64,000 nt of DNA, from positions 5,318,001 to 5,382,000 of the forward strand of contig NZ_JAVDYB010000001.1 in the NCBI RefSeq assembly GCF_031458235.1, given 5' to 3'. The notes beneath the pieces are model-generated. The model had not been told where the DNA came from, made no database searches, and saw only the letters and a program-made list of their open reading frames with translations. The stretch is from Catenuloplanes atrovinosus. GTDB lineage: Bacteria; Actinomycetota; Actinomycetes; Mycobacteriales; Micromonosporaceae. Position numbers and translations under genes: made by a program. Shown here in pieces: positions 25,581-35,190 of the stretch. Position 1 is the stretch's first letter; each line of letters begins with the position of its first letter.

Positions 25581-26342
25581 ATGGATCTGGGTCTGGACGG
25601 TCGTGTCTACGTACTCACCGGCGCCTCCCGCGGCCTGGGCTTCGCCACCGCGTCCGCGCTGGTCGCGGAGGGCGCACGCGTGGTGATCTCCGCGCGGGAC
25701 GCGGACGCGGTCGCCGATGCCGTGGACCGGCTGGGTGGCGATGATCACGCGCACGGCGTGGCCGCCGACCTCGCCGACCCGGACACGGCGCGGCGCCTGG
25801 TCGACGCGGCCACCGCCCGGTTCGGCCGGATCGACGGCGCGCTGATCTCGGTCGGCGGCCCGCCGCACGGCTCGACGCTCCAGGTGACGGACGAGCAGTG
25901 GCGCCAGTCGTTCGAGAGCGTGTTCCTGGGCGCGGTGCGCACGGCCCGGGTGATCGCCGCCGCGCTCTCCGAGGGCGGCGCCCTCGCGCTGGTCGCGTCC
26001 AGCTCCGCGAAGTCGCCGATCGTCGACCTCGGCATCTCCAACGGGCTGCGCCCCGGCCTGTCCATGGTGGCCAAGGAGCTGGCCGACGAGCTCGGCCCGC
26101 GCGGCATCCGCGTGCTGAGCCTGCTGCCCGGCCGGGTCCTCACCGGCCGGCTGCACGAGCTGTTCGAGGCCACCGGCGACGCGGAGCGGGCCGCCGCCGA
26201 CGCCGCCGCGCGAATCCCGCTGCGCCGCGTCGGCGAGCCCGCGGAGTTCGCGCGCGTCGCCGCGTTCGTGCTCTCCCCCGCCGCGAGCTACCTGACCGGC
26301 GTCGCGCTGCCCGTCGACGGCGGCGCCATGCGTACCCTCTGA
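25581..26342 (+). CDS. SDR-family oxidoreductase with substituted catalytic Tyr/Lys
   Basis: 253-residue Rossmann-fold protein. Cofactor motif TGASRGLG (residues ~13-20) and the usual ending with VALPVDGG are present, and a Ser cluster (Ser140-142) sits at the catalytic Ser position. Where classical SDRs have YxxxK there is S153-N-G-L-R157, so Tyr becomes Ser and Lys becomes Arg. NAD(P)(H) binding is likely but the usual proton relay is absent; activity may be altered or lost. The ATG at 25581 has AGGA 8 nt upstream; an in-frame ATG at 25572 is less well placed. It overlaps the Mug gene by 1 nt and diverges from acnR. Confidence 0.85.
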   Translation: MDLGLDGRVYVLTGASRGLGFATASALVAEGARVVISARDADAVADAVDRLGGDDHAHGVAADLADPDTARRLVDAATARFGRIDGALISVGGPPHGSTLQVTDEQWRQSFESVFLGAVRTARVIAAALSEGGALALVASSSAKSPIVDLGISNGLRPGLSMVAKELADELGPRGIRVLSLLPGRVLTGRLHELFEATGDAERAAADAAARIPLRRVGEPAEFARVAAFVLSPAASYLTGVALPVDGGAMRTL

Positions 26343-26884
26343 TGCCCTTCACCAGGGCGGAGCTGGAGGCCGCGGCCGACAACGTCATCCCGGACGTGAT
26401 CGCGCCCGGGCTGCGCGTGCTGTTCTGCGGCATCAACCCCGGGCTCTACTCGGCCGCGACCGGTCACCACTTCGCGCGGCCCGGCAACCGGTTCTGGCCG
26501 GCGCTGCACGGCGCCGGCTTCACGCCCCGGCTGTTCACCCCCGCGGAGCAGGACCAGCTTCCGGGGTACGGACTGGGGATCACGAACATCGTGCCGCGTG
26601 CCTCGGCCCGCGCGGACGAGCTGACCCCGGCGGAGCTGTCGGCCGGCGGCGCCGCGCTGAGCGCGAAGGTCGCGGAGTACCGGCCGGCGTGGCTGGCCGT
26701 GCTGGGCATCGGCGCCTACCGGGCCGCGTTCGCCCGCCCGAAGGCCGCGATCGGCCCGCAGCCGGACCGGCTGGGCGCGTCCGGCGTCTGGATCCTGCCG
26801 AACCCGAGCGGGCTCAACGCGTCCTACCAGCTGCCACGGCTGATCGAGGAGTTCGCGCGCCTGGCCGCCGCCGCGCGGGGATAG
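26342..26884 (+). CDS. mug: Mismatch-specific G/U(T) DNA glycosylase
   Basis: 180-residue member of the Mug/TDG branch of the uracil-DNA glycosylases. Motif 1 GINPGLYSAATGHHFARPGN holds the Asn of the active site and the FW that follows; motif 2 WILPNPSGLNASYQLP holds the NPSGLN loop that inserts into the helix. It excises uracil or thymine mispaired with guanine. The ATG overlaps the SDR stop (TGATG), indicating co-translation. A MarR-type gene follows after 10 bp. Confidence 0.93.
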   Translation: MPFTRAELEAAADNVIPDVIAPGLRVLFCGINPGLYSAATGHHFARPGNRFWPALHGAGFTPRLFTPAEQDQLPGYGLGITNIVPRASARADELTPAELSAGGAALSAKVAEYRPAWLAVLGIGAYRAAFARPKAAIGPQPDRLGASGVWILPNPSGLNASYQLPRLIEEFARLAAAARG

Positions 26885-26894
26885 CCTGTTCCGC

Positions 26895-27374
26895 ATGTCC
26901 CGCTCCGGTGCCGACCTCGCGCTCCTCCTGCTCGGCGGGTTCCGCACGCTCGCCGACGCCGCCACCGCCGAGCTGGCCCGGCGCGGCTTCGAGGACTACC
27001 GCCCGGTGCACGACTTCGCCATGCGCGCGATCGTGGCCGGCGCCGACAGCGCGTCCGAGCTGGGCCGCCACCTCTCCGTCACGAAGCAGTCCGCCGCCAA
27101 GACCATCGGCGTGCTGCAGGATCGGGGCTACGTCACCCGCGAGCCCGACCCGACCGACGCCCGCCGCAAGCGGCTGCGGGTCACGCCGCTCGGCTTCGAG
27201 GTCATGCAGACCGGCGAGGCCATCTTCGACCGCCTCCGCGCCGACTGGGCCGCCCGGGTCGGCGCCACCGAGCTGGAGTCCCTGGAGAAGCACCTCGCCA
27301 CCCTGGTCGGCACCGTCCCCACCCGCTTCGACGCCCCCGGCTGGCTCTCCCGCGACCTCCCCGACTCCGCCTGA
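26895..27374 (+). CDS. MarR-family transcriptional regulator
   Basis: 159 residues with the MarR winged helix: SELGRHLSVTKQSAAKTIGV as the helix-turn-helix and a wing with REPDPTDARRKRLRVT. Helices at either end (ALLLLGGFRTLADAA, ELESLEKHLATLVG) would form the dimer interface. It lies 10 bp downstream of mug, probably in the same unit, and converges on the ABC exporter gene with a 23-bp gap. No operator was recognised. Confidence 0.9.
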   Translation: MSRSGADLALLLLGGFRTLADAATAELARRGFEDYRPVHDFAMRAIVAGADSASELGRHLSVTKQSAAKTIGVLQDRGYVTREPDPTDARRKRLRVTPLGFEVMQTGEAIFDRLRADWAARVGATELESLEKHLATLVGTVPTRFDAPGWLSRDLPDSA

Positions 27375-27397
27375 CGCCCGCCCGCGGGGCCACGACG

Positions 27398-29299
27398 TCA
27401 CCGGGCCGTGGCGAACTGGGTCCGGTAGAGGTCGGCGTAGAGGCCGTCCGCGGCGAGGAGGGAGTCGTGGGTGCCGCGCTCGACGATGCGGCCGTGGTCC
27501 ATGACGAGGATCTGGTCGGCCGCGCGGATCGTGGACAGGCGGTGCGCGATGACCAGCGCGGTACGGCCGGAGAGCGCGGCGGTCAGCGCGGACTGGACCG
27601 CGGCCTCGCTCTCCGAGTCGAGGTGGGCGGTGGCCTCGTCGAGCACCACGATCGCCGGGGCCTTGAGCAGCAGGCGCGCGATGGCGATGCGCTGCTTCTC
27701 GCCGCCGGAGAAGCGGTAGCCGCGCTCCCCCACCACGGTGTCCAGCCCGTCCGGCAGCTCGCGGACCACGTCGCCGACCTGGGCCGCGTCCAGCGCCGCC
27801 CACAGCTCGTCGTCGGTGGCGGTACGGCGGGCGTAGCGCAGGTTCTCCGCGATCGTCTCGTGGAACAGGTGCGCGTCCTGGGTGACCACGCCGACCGTGT
27901 CCCGCAGCGAGGCGAGCCGGGCGTCGCGGACGTCGACGCCGCCGACGGTGACCGCGCCGGACGTGACGTCGTAGACGCGGGACAGCAGCATGGCCGTGGT
28001 CGACTTGCCGGCGCCGGACGGGCCGACCAGCGCGACCATGGTGCCCGGCTCGACCGTGAACGACACGTCGCGCAGCACCGGCTCGCCCGCGGTACGGTCC
28101 AGCGCGGCCACGTCCTCCAGCGAGGCCAGCGACGTCTCGGCCGCGGTCGGGTACCGGAACGTGACGTCGTCGAAGACGATCCGGGCGTGCTCGCGGGGAA
28201 GGCCGACCGCGCCGGGGCGCTCCGCGATCGCGGGCGTCAGGTCCAGGACCTCGAAGACCCGCTCGAACGACACGAGCGCGCTCATCACGTCGACCCGCAC
28301 GTTGGACAGCGCGGTGAGCGGCCCGTAGAGGCGGGTGAGCAGCAGCGCGAGCGTGACCACCGTGCCCGCGCTGACCGCGCCGCGCACGGCCAGCCAGCCG
28401 CCGAGGCCGTAGGTGAGCGCCTGCGCCAGCGACGCCACCAGCAGCATCGCCACGAAGAAGGTGCGCGAGTAGATCGCCTGCCGGACGCCGATGTCCCGTA
28501 CCCGCCGGGCCTTGACCTCGAACTTGGCCGCCTCGTCGGCGGGCGAGCCGAACAGCTTGACCAGCAGCGCGCCCGCGACGCCGAACCGCTCGACCATGGT
28601 GGCCTGCATCGACGCGGACAGCTCGTACGACTCGCGGGTGATCTCGGCGAGACGGCGCCCGACCCGGCGCGCCGGCAGGATGAACAGCGGCAGCATGACC
28701 AGCGAGAGCAGCGTGATCTGCCAGGACAGCGTGAACATGACGCCCGCGGTCAGCGCCAGCTGGATGGCGTTGCTGACCACGCCGGAGAGCGTGGACGTGA
28801 ACGCCTGCTGCGCGCCAATCACGTCGTTGTTGAGCCGGCTGACCAGCGCGCCGGTCTGCGTGCGGGTGAAGAACGCCAGCGGCTGCCGCTGCACGTGGTC
28901 GAAGACGCGGGTGCGCAGGTCCAGGATGATGCTCTCGCCGACGCGCGCGGAGTACCAGCGCTGGCCGAGCGAGAGCAGCGAGTCCGCGAGCGCGATGCCG
29001 GCGATCGCCAGCGCGATCCAGACGATCGTGCGGGCCGCCTCGGGACCACCCCGGGTGATCTCGTTGACCACGTCGCCCGCCAGCACGGGCGTGGCCACGC
29101 CGAGCACCGCCGAGATCACCACGGCCACCAGGAAGATCCCGATATCCCGCCGGTACGGGTACGCGAAACGCACCACCCGCCGGGTGACCCTCCAGTCGAC
29201 CTTGCGCCCTTCGAGTTTCTTCTCATTGTTGAGCGCGCGCAGCGTCGACCAGCCGCCCATGCTCCCTGGCCCGCCCGGCATTCCCCGCATGTTGTTCAT
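27398..29299 (-). CDS. ABC transporter, fused permease and ATPase (MsbA/LmrA type)
   Basis: 633-residue half-transporter that should homodimerise in the inner membrane. A short Gly/Met-rich N terminus (GMPGGPGSMGG) precedes six transmembrane helices (about residues 55-350, starting IGIFLVAVVISAVLGVATPV). The nucleotide-binding domain has Walker A VGPSGAGKSTT (~425), signature RFSGGEKQR (~530), Walker B AIVVLDEATAHLD and switch His in VIAHRLST. It is an exporter of lipids or drugs by family; the substrate is unknown. The adjacent convergent MarR-type gene is a possible regulator. Confidence 0.93.
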   Translation of the reverse strand: MNNMRGMPGGPGSMGGWSTLRALNNEKKLEGRKVDWRVTRRVVRFAYPYRRDIGIFLVAVVISAVLGVATPVLAGDVVNEITRGGPEAARTIVWIALAIAGIALADSLLSLGQRWYSARVGESIILDLRTRVFDHVQRQPLAFFTRTQTGALVSRLNNDVIGAQQAFTSTLSGVVSNAIQLALTAGVMFTLSWQITLLSLVMLPLFILPARRVGRRLAEITRESYELSASMQATMVERFGVAGALLVKLFGSPADEAAKFEVKARRVRDIGVRQAIYSRTFFVAMLLVASLAQALTYGLGGWLAVRGAVSAGTVVTLALLLTRLYGPLTALSNVRVDVMSALVSFERVFEVLDLTPAIAERPGAVGLPREHARIVFDDVTFRYPTAAETSLASLEDVAALDRTAGEPVLRDVSFTVEPGTMVALVGPSGAGKSTTAMLLSRVYDVTSGAVTVGGVDVRDARLASLRDTVGVVTQDAHLFHETIAENLRYARRTATDDELWAALDAAQVGDVVRELPDGLDTVVGERGYRFSGGEKQRIAIARLLLKAPAIVVLDEATAHLDSESEAAVQSALTAALSGRTALVIAHRLSTIRAADQILVMDHGRIVERGTHDSLLAADGLYADLYRTQFATAR

Positions 29300-29439
29300 C
29301 TCGCCGGCAACCCTAACCCCTGCCCCACCCCGAACCCGCAGGCCGCGGCCCCGGCGCCGGGCGCACGCGGCGGATCGTCACCGGCCCGCGCCGACTGGGC
29401 CGGACCCGCCGCGACAATCGGCGGATCCAGGAGCCGATC

Positions 29440-29495
29440 TTCCCGCTTCCGGTCTGGTCGCGGCCCGCATGCTCCCGCGGGCGAACCTCGCCCGG
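29440..29495 (+). repeat. Dispersed PHAPAG-type repeat, copy 5
   Basis: Starts TCCCGCTTCCGGTCTGG and continues CCCGCATGCTCCCGCGGGC, the best-conserved form. Faces copy 6. Confidence 0.65.
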
Positions 29496-29695
29496 GCTCC
29501 GCTCCGCCCGCGGCGCCGGAGCCGCTCCCGGCGTGGCCGGAGATCGCGCGGGAGCAGCCGGCCGCGCCGCCTGCCGAAGGTCGATGGCGGCGCCGCCGGG
29601 CGCCGAGATGCCGGGATCGCGGCGGGTGCGGGAGCCGCGTGGGGTGTGCCGCGGCCAGGTGCGGGACCGGCAGGGACGAGCGCCGGCGACGACCG

Positions 29696-29744
29696 GTGCC
29701 CGCGGGAGCTTGCGGGCCACACCACGCCGGAAGCGGGAAGACAG
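29696..29744 (-). repeat. Dispersed PHAPAG-type repeat, copy 6 (inverted)
   Basis: On the + strand it reads GCCCGCGGGAGCTTGCGGGC, then CACGCCGGAAGCGGGAA: reverse complement of the consensus. It is 27 bp beyond the stop of the minus-strand enoyl-CoA hydratase gene and may serve as its terminator. Confidence 0.65.
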
Positions 29745-29770
29745 GGTCCGGGGTCTTCGTCGTGAGGGCG

Positions 29771-30526
29771 CTAGTCGCCGGTGCCGAAGAGGGTCTTGGC
29801 GCGCCGCACCTGGGCCTCGCGTTCGGCGCGGTCGGCGTCGGGGTAGGTGCGGTCGGCGGCGGTGGCGAGCAGGGCCTTGATCTCGATGACGGCGTCGCGG
29901 TTGCCGGAGAGGACGGCGGCGACCAGGTCGGCGGTGGCGGAGGGAAGGTCGGCGGCGGGGACGACCAGGTTGGCGAGGCCCATGGTGGCGGCCTCGTCGG
30001 CGGCGACGCGGCGGCCGGTCACGCACAGTTCGAGCGCGCGGGCGTAGCCGATGAGCTCGACGAGGCGTTTGGTGCCGCCGAGGTCGGGGACGAGCCCGAG
30101 CGTGACCTCGGCCATGGCGAGCTTCGCGTCGTCGGCGAGGATGCGCAGGTCGCAGCCGAGCGCGAGCTGGAAGCCGGCGCCGATCGCGTAGCCCTGGACG
30201 GCCGCGATGGTGATCAGATCCGGTCGGCGCAGCCAGGTGAACGCCTCCTGGAAGCCCAGGATGCGGTCGGCGGCGCGGTCGTCGGGGAGCGCGGCGAGGT
30301 CGGTGAAGTCGCCGCCGCCGAGCACGGCGCGGTCGAGGCCGGCGGAAAAGGCGCGCCCCTCGCCCCGCACGACAACGACGCGGACGTCGCCGGTGAGTTC
30401 CCCGGCGAAATTGCGAAGCGCCCGCCACATATCCGGAGTCTGTGCATTGAGCACGTCGGGCCGGCACAACGTCACCGTCGCGACCGGCCCGTCGCATTCA
30501 AGTCGCACGCCACTATCTGAATTCAT
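29771..30526 (-). CDS. Enoyl-CoA hydratase/isomerase family protein
   Basis: 251-residue crotonase-fold protein. Oxyanion-hole segments are visible: GEGRAFSAGLDRAVL and VQGYAIGAGFQLALGCDLR. AMAEVTLGLVPDLGGTKRL holds a Glu at the usual catalytic position (Glu144 in rat mitochondrial hydratase). It could hydrate or isomerise enoyl-CoA thioesters in beta-oxidation or side-chain catabolism; the exact substrate cannot be told. It stands alone between a repeat-rich gap and the small HTH gene. Confidence 0.88.
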   Translation of the reverse strand: MNSDSGVRLECDGPVATVTLCRPDVLNAQTPDMWRALRNFAGELTGDVRVVVVRGEGRAFSAGLDRAVLGGGDFTDLAALPDDRAADRILGFQEAFTWLRRPDLITIAAVQGYAIGAGFQLALGCDLRILADDAKLAMAEVTLGLVPDLGGTKRLVELIGYARALELCVTGRRVAADEAATMGLANLVVPAADLPSATADLVAAVLSGNRDAVIEIKALLATAADRTYPDADRAEREAQVRRAKTLFGTGD

Positions 30527-30572
30527 CGGGGGGATCCCGGACGCGCGTACTGTTTGCCGGCGATTACCGGCC

Positions 30573-30800
30573 TCACGCCTTCTTGCGACGCCGCGCGCCG
30601 CCGCGCTGGCGCAGTTGCACGCCGCTTTCGGTCAGAACCCGGTGCACGAAACCGTAGGAACGGCCCGTCGAGGCGGCCAAGGCGCGGATACTTTCCCCTG
30701 AGGTATACCGCTTTACGAGGTCCTTGGCGAGCGTCTGACGCTCCTGCCCGACAATTCGACGACCTTTCTCAGTGCTGGTGGCTGTGCCAGTGGCTGCCAT
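30573..30800 (-). CDS. Small conserved actinobacterial helix-turn-helix protein
   Basis: 75 residues with a basic C terminus (RQRGGARRRKKA). The core (LAKDLVKRYTSGESIRALAA then STGRSYGFVHRVL) is a helix-turn-helix resembling the recognition part of resolvase-like domains. Near-identical short proteins are, as I recall, conserved across Streptomyces and relatives, which would suggest a housekeeping DNA-binding role, but I cannot name a function. ATG at 30800. The 370 bp upstream have no gene. Confidence 0.75.
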   Translation of the reverse strand: MAATGTATSTEKGRRIVGQERQTLAKDLVKRYTSGESIRALAASTGRSYGFVHRVLTESGVQLRQRGGARRRKKA

Positions 30801-31171
30801 GTTGAATCCTCACGTCCCAGACTGTGCGGTTCGAGTGCGGTCCCACCTATTAGACCGCCTCGAACGATCATGCGCCAGACACCATTCGTTCGCCAACCGA
30901 CACGCATGCCACTGTCGGGCCGTGCTCACGGCGGCCGAGTCGCTTCGTGGGCCGGCTCGTTACCCGCCTATCGGCTTGTACCTGCGCATTCTTGGCGCCG
31001 CCTGCGCGGTGCGGCATCGTCGGCCGTACATCGCGGGCGGTACGGAGTGTGCCAAGATTTTCACACTCCCGTGTCGCCGCCGACAAGAGAAGCCGTCAAT
31101 ACCTACCGTCACTGAAATTTTCGGCGCCAATTCCACACGCGGGATCAGAGAAACGTGGGATTAGCTGCGGC
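30801..31171. other. Intergenic region between the ABC-F gene and the HTH gene
   Basis: 371 bp with no convincing gene, somewhat richer in A/T than its surroundings (for example TCACTGAAATTTTCGGCGCC at 31109-31128). It has an 8-bp perfect hairpin GGAGTGTG / CACACTCC with loop CCAAGATTTT at 31044-31069. The hairpin may terminate the ABC-F transcript; the rest is the promoter region of the small HTH gene and could hide a small RNA. Confidence 0.45.
31044..31069 (-). terminator. Possible terminator of the ABC-F gene
   Basis: Hairpin with a perfect 8-bp stem (GGAGTGTG / CACACTCC), about 100 bp past the ABC-F stop on the minus strand. No T-tract follows it. Confidence 0.35.
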
Positions 31172-32770
<1,599 letters not shown>

Positions 32771-32952
32771 GCGGTGTGACTCGCTCTCGATGAGACCCGG
32801 GCCGGACGATCCCCGGCACAGAGAGAAGCTCCGCACGCGGCGGAGCACCAACCTTCAGTGTACCGATCGCGCGACGGCCCCTCCGCCGGATTGATTTCCA
32901 AGATCAACGGGTACGTGGGAGGGACCCCGCATCGACGAGTTGGAGCCGTCAG

Positions 32953-33876
32953 ATGGAGCTCAACGAGAACGCACGGATCGACACCGACCAGATCACCGAC
33001 CGGCGCGGCAGCGGCGGCGGCGGTGGCGGGCTGTCGGGCATCCCGATCCCGATCGGCGGCGGCAAGGGCGCGTGGATCGGCCTGGCGGTCTTCCTGCTGG
33101 TGTCGCTGCTCGGCGGCGGGCTCGGCCTGAACGCGATGAACGGCGACGGTTCCGGCGCCGGCTCCGGCTCCGGCGAGTCGCTGGCCCAGGAGTGCGGCGC
33201 GGACGACCGGCTCCAGCAGCTGGAGTGCCGCAACGCGCTCTACGTCAACTCGATCCAGGACTACTGGAAGGACGCGCTGCCGCAGCACTTCGGCGAGCAG
33301 TACGCGGAGTCGGACACCGTCTTCTTCAGCCAGGCCGTGAGCACGGGCTGCGGCAACGCGGACTCCGGCGTCGGCCCGTTCTACTGCCCGGCCGACGACC
33401 TGGTGTACATCGACCTCACGTTCTACCGGCAGCTCGCGGACCAGCTCGGCGCGCCGGGCGAGTTCGCGCAGCCGTACGTGCTGGCCCACGAGTACGGCCA
33501 CCACGTGCAGGACCTGCTCGGCACCGAGGCGCAGATGCGCCGGGCGCAGGAGCGCGACCCGGGCGCGGCGAACCAGCTATCCGTGGCGCTGGAGCTGCAG
33601 GCCGACTGCTACGCCGGCGCCTGGGCGAAGAACGCGACCGGCACCGACGACGAGAGCGGCCAGAAGATCTTCACCAGCATCACCCAGCAGGACATCCAGG
33701 AGGGCCTGGACACCGCGGCCGCGATCGGTGACGACACGCTCCAGCAGCGGTCCGGCAACCCGGTCGACGAGGAGGCGTTCACCCACGGCTCCTCCGCGGA
33801 CCGGCAGAAATGGTTCCGCACCGGCTACGACAGCGGCGACCCGAAGTCCTGCGACACGTTCGGCGGCACGCTCTGA
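32953..33876 (+). CDS. Neutral zinc metallopeptidase (YpfJ-like, membrane anchored)
   Basis: 307 residues: short cytosolic N terminus with a Gly run (residues 20-26), one transmembrane helix (~40-59, WIGLAVFLLVSLLGGGLGL), then an extracytoplasmic peptidase domain. The zinc site is H179-E-Y-G-H183 in VLAHEYGHHVQDLLG, and ELQADCYAGAW probably supplies the third ligand. Cys pairs (ECGADD, ECRN, STGCGN, FYCP, KSCDTF) suggest disulfides. Substrate unknown. GGAG lies 7 nt before the ATG. The stop is 10 bp from that of the convergent acVLRF1 gene. Confidence 0.9.
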   Translation: MELNENARIDTDQITDRRGSGGGGGGLSGIPIPIGGGKGAWIGLAVFLLVSLLGGGLGLNAMNGDGSGAGSGSGESLAQECGADDRLQQLECRNALYVNSIQDYWKDALPQHFGEQYAESDTVFFSQAVSTGCGNADSGVGPFYCPADDLVYIDLTFYRQLADQLGAPGEFAQPYVLAHEYGHHVQDLLGTEAQMRRAQERDPGAANQLSVALELQADCYAGAWAKNATGTDDESGQKIFTSITQQDIQEGLDTAAAIGDDTLQQRSGNPVDEEAFTHGSSADRQKWFRTGYDSGDPKSCDTFGGTL

Positions 33877-33886
33877 GCCTCGCCGG

Positions 33887-34537
33887 TCAGGGCGGCGGAT
33901 CGTGCACGACGACGGTGACGGCCCGGGCCTCGGGCAGCGCGTCCGACAGGACCGCCTGACGGGGCTCGGGCACGTCCAGGAACCGTTCCGCGCGCAGCTC
34001 CAGCAGCGGCGCGAGGCGGCGGTCGGCCAGGATCGCGTCCACGGCGGCCCGGTCGCCGCCGGTGACCAGCGTGGTCAGCTCCCGCGCGCGGGGCAGCAGC
34101 AGGCGGACCGCGATGTCGGCGGCGCCGCCGGCCGCGGCCTTGGCCTGGTTGTCCCGCCGCCGGGCGAAGCGCTGCTGCGACCAGCCGCCGGCCGCGGTCC
34201 GCGACTGCACGTAGCTGCGGTCGACCTTCGACTCGCGCAGGTCGTCGCCGACCGCGTAGCCGACCGCGACCGCCGATCTCCGCGCCAGCAGCAGGCCGAG
34301 CGGGCGGGGTGCGACCGCGGCGGCGAGGAACGCGTCCGGGTCCGCGGTGAGCGGCGCGCCCGGCGGCGGGTGCAGTTCCGCGACCGCGCCGTCCGGGGCC
34401 TCCAGGCGTACCGCGTACCCCCGCATGGTCCGGTGGGGTCGCCCGTGCCGGGCCGTGAAGTTGTCGAGCCAGCGGGTCAGGCGGCCGGGGACCACCTCGA
34501 CCTGGCGGCCGCCGCCCGCGGCGGGTCGCGCACGCAT
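33887..34537 (-). CDS. acVLRF1-type peptidyl-tRNA hydrolase / release factor-like protein
   Basis: 216 residues. The central segment GGWSQQRFARRRDNQ matches the catalytic loop of VLRF1/Vms1 proteins, whose Gln acts like that of the eRF1 GGQ motif to free nascent chains from tRNA on stalled large subunits; the actinobacterial branch is called acVLRF1. Other visible parts are RWLDNFTARHGRP at the N terminus and TLVTGGDRAAVDAILADRR near the end. ATG at 34537 (GTG at 34543 possible). It lies 17 bp downstream of the sigma-factor gene, so both probably share a transcript. Role in ribosome rescue is by family. Confidence 0.85.
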   Translation of the reverse strand: MRARPAAGGGRQVEVVPGRLTRWLDNFTARHGRPHRTMRGYAVRLEAPDGAVAELHPPPGAPLTADPDAFLAAAVAPRPLGLLLARRSAVAVGYAVGDDLRESKVDRSYVQSRTAAGGWSQQRFARRRDNQAKAAAGGAADIAVRLLLPRARELTTLVTGGDRAAVDAILADRRLAPLLELRAERFLDVPEPRQAVLSDALPEARAVTVVVHDPPP

Positions 34538-34554
34538 GCCCACAGCGTAGTGCG

Positions 34555-35190
34555 CTAGTCGGTCTCCTCCAGCAGCAGCGCGCGGTGGTCGCCGAGCAGC
34601 CGGCGCAGCCGCTCCAGGCAGCGCTTGCTCTGCGACTTCACCACCGTGGTGGAGACGCCCATCACCTCGGCGACCGTCTCCACGCTGTGGTCCTCCCAGT
34701 AGCGCAGCACCACGATCGCGCGGTCCCGCTCGGGCAGCGTGCCGAGCGCCTCCAGCAGCGTCATCCGCAGCTCCGGACCGGCCTCCGGGGCCGGTGAGTC
34801 CAGCTGGTCGCCGGACGCGATGCCGATGAACTCGCGGTTGCCCTTGCGCCGGTGGTCGAAGAGGGCGTTCATCAGGACCTTGTGGCTGTACGCTTCCACG
34901 TTGACGGTGCCGTGCAGGCGCTTCCAGGACACGTACATCTTGGTGAGCGTTATCTGGGTGAGGTCCTGCGCCAGGTGCCAGTCGCGGCACATCAGGAACG
35001 CGGTACGCCGCAGCCGCTCCGCCATCGCCTGGGCGAACTCGACGTACTCGTCCTCCTGGTCCTGGCGGGCGGCGCGCGCCCGCCCGGTGCGCAGCAGGCG
35101 CCGCGTGCCGGACTCCGACGGCGGCTGGGGCGGGGCGGAGGGGGCCACGGCCGGCGCCGCCAGGGCGTAGTTGCCGGGAACGGTGGTCAC
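34555..35190 (-). CDS. SigE-family ECF RNA polymerase sigma factor
   Basis: 211 residues. After a Pro-rich start, sigma region 2 runs through FAQAMAERLRRTAFLMCRDW and AQDLTQITLTKMYVSWKRL, and region 4 through LPERDRAIVVLRYWEDHSVE and VAEVMGVSTTVVKSQSKRC. This matches the SigE family of actinobacterial ECF-like sigma factors. The GTG follows directly after the TGA of the upstream membrane-protein gene, with GGAGG in the overlap, so translation is coupled. The neighbour is a likely anti-sigma-type regulator. Confidence 0.92.
   Translation of the reverse strand: MTTVPGNYALAAPAVAPSAPPQPPSESGTRRLLRTGRARAARQDQEDEYVEFAQAMAERLRRTAFLMCRDWHLAQDLTQITLTKMYVSWKRLHGTVNVEAYSHKVLMNALFDHRRKGNREFIGIASGDQLDSPAPEAGPELRMTLLEALGTLPERDRAIVVLRYWEDHSVETVAEVMGVSTTVVKSQSKRCLERLRRLLGDHRALLLEETD

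Larger units (their letters stand above)
29300..29770. other. Non-coding region of ~470 bp with an inverted pair of dispersed repeats
   Basis: No credible gene. It contains copies 5 and 6 of the dispersed repeat in opposite orientation (29440-29495 and 29696-29744), enclosing ~200 bp of very GC-rich sequence. Presumably also holds the exporter promoter near 29300-29400 and the terminator of the enoyl-CoA hydratase gene. Confidence 0.65.
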
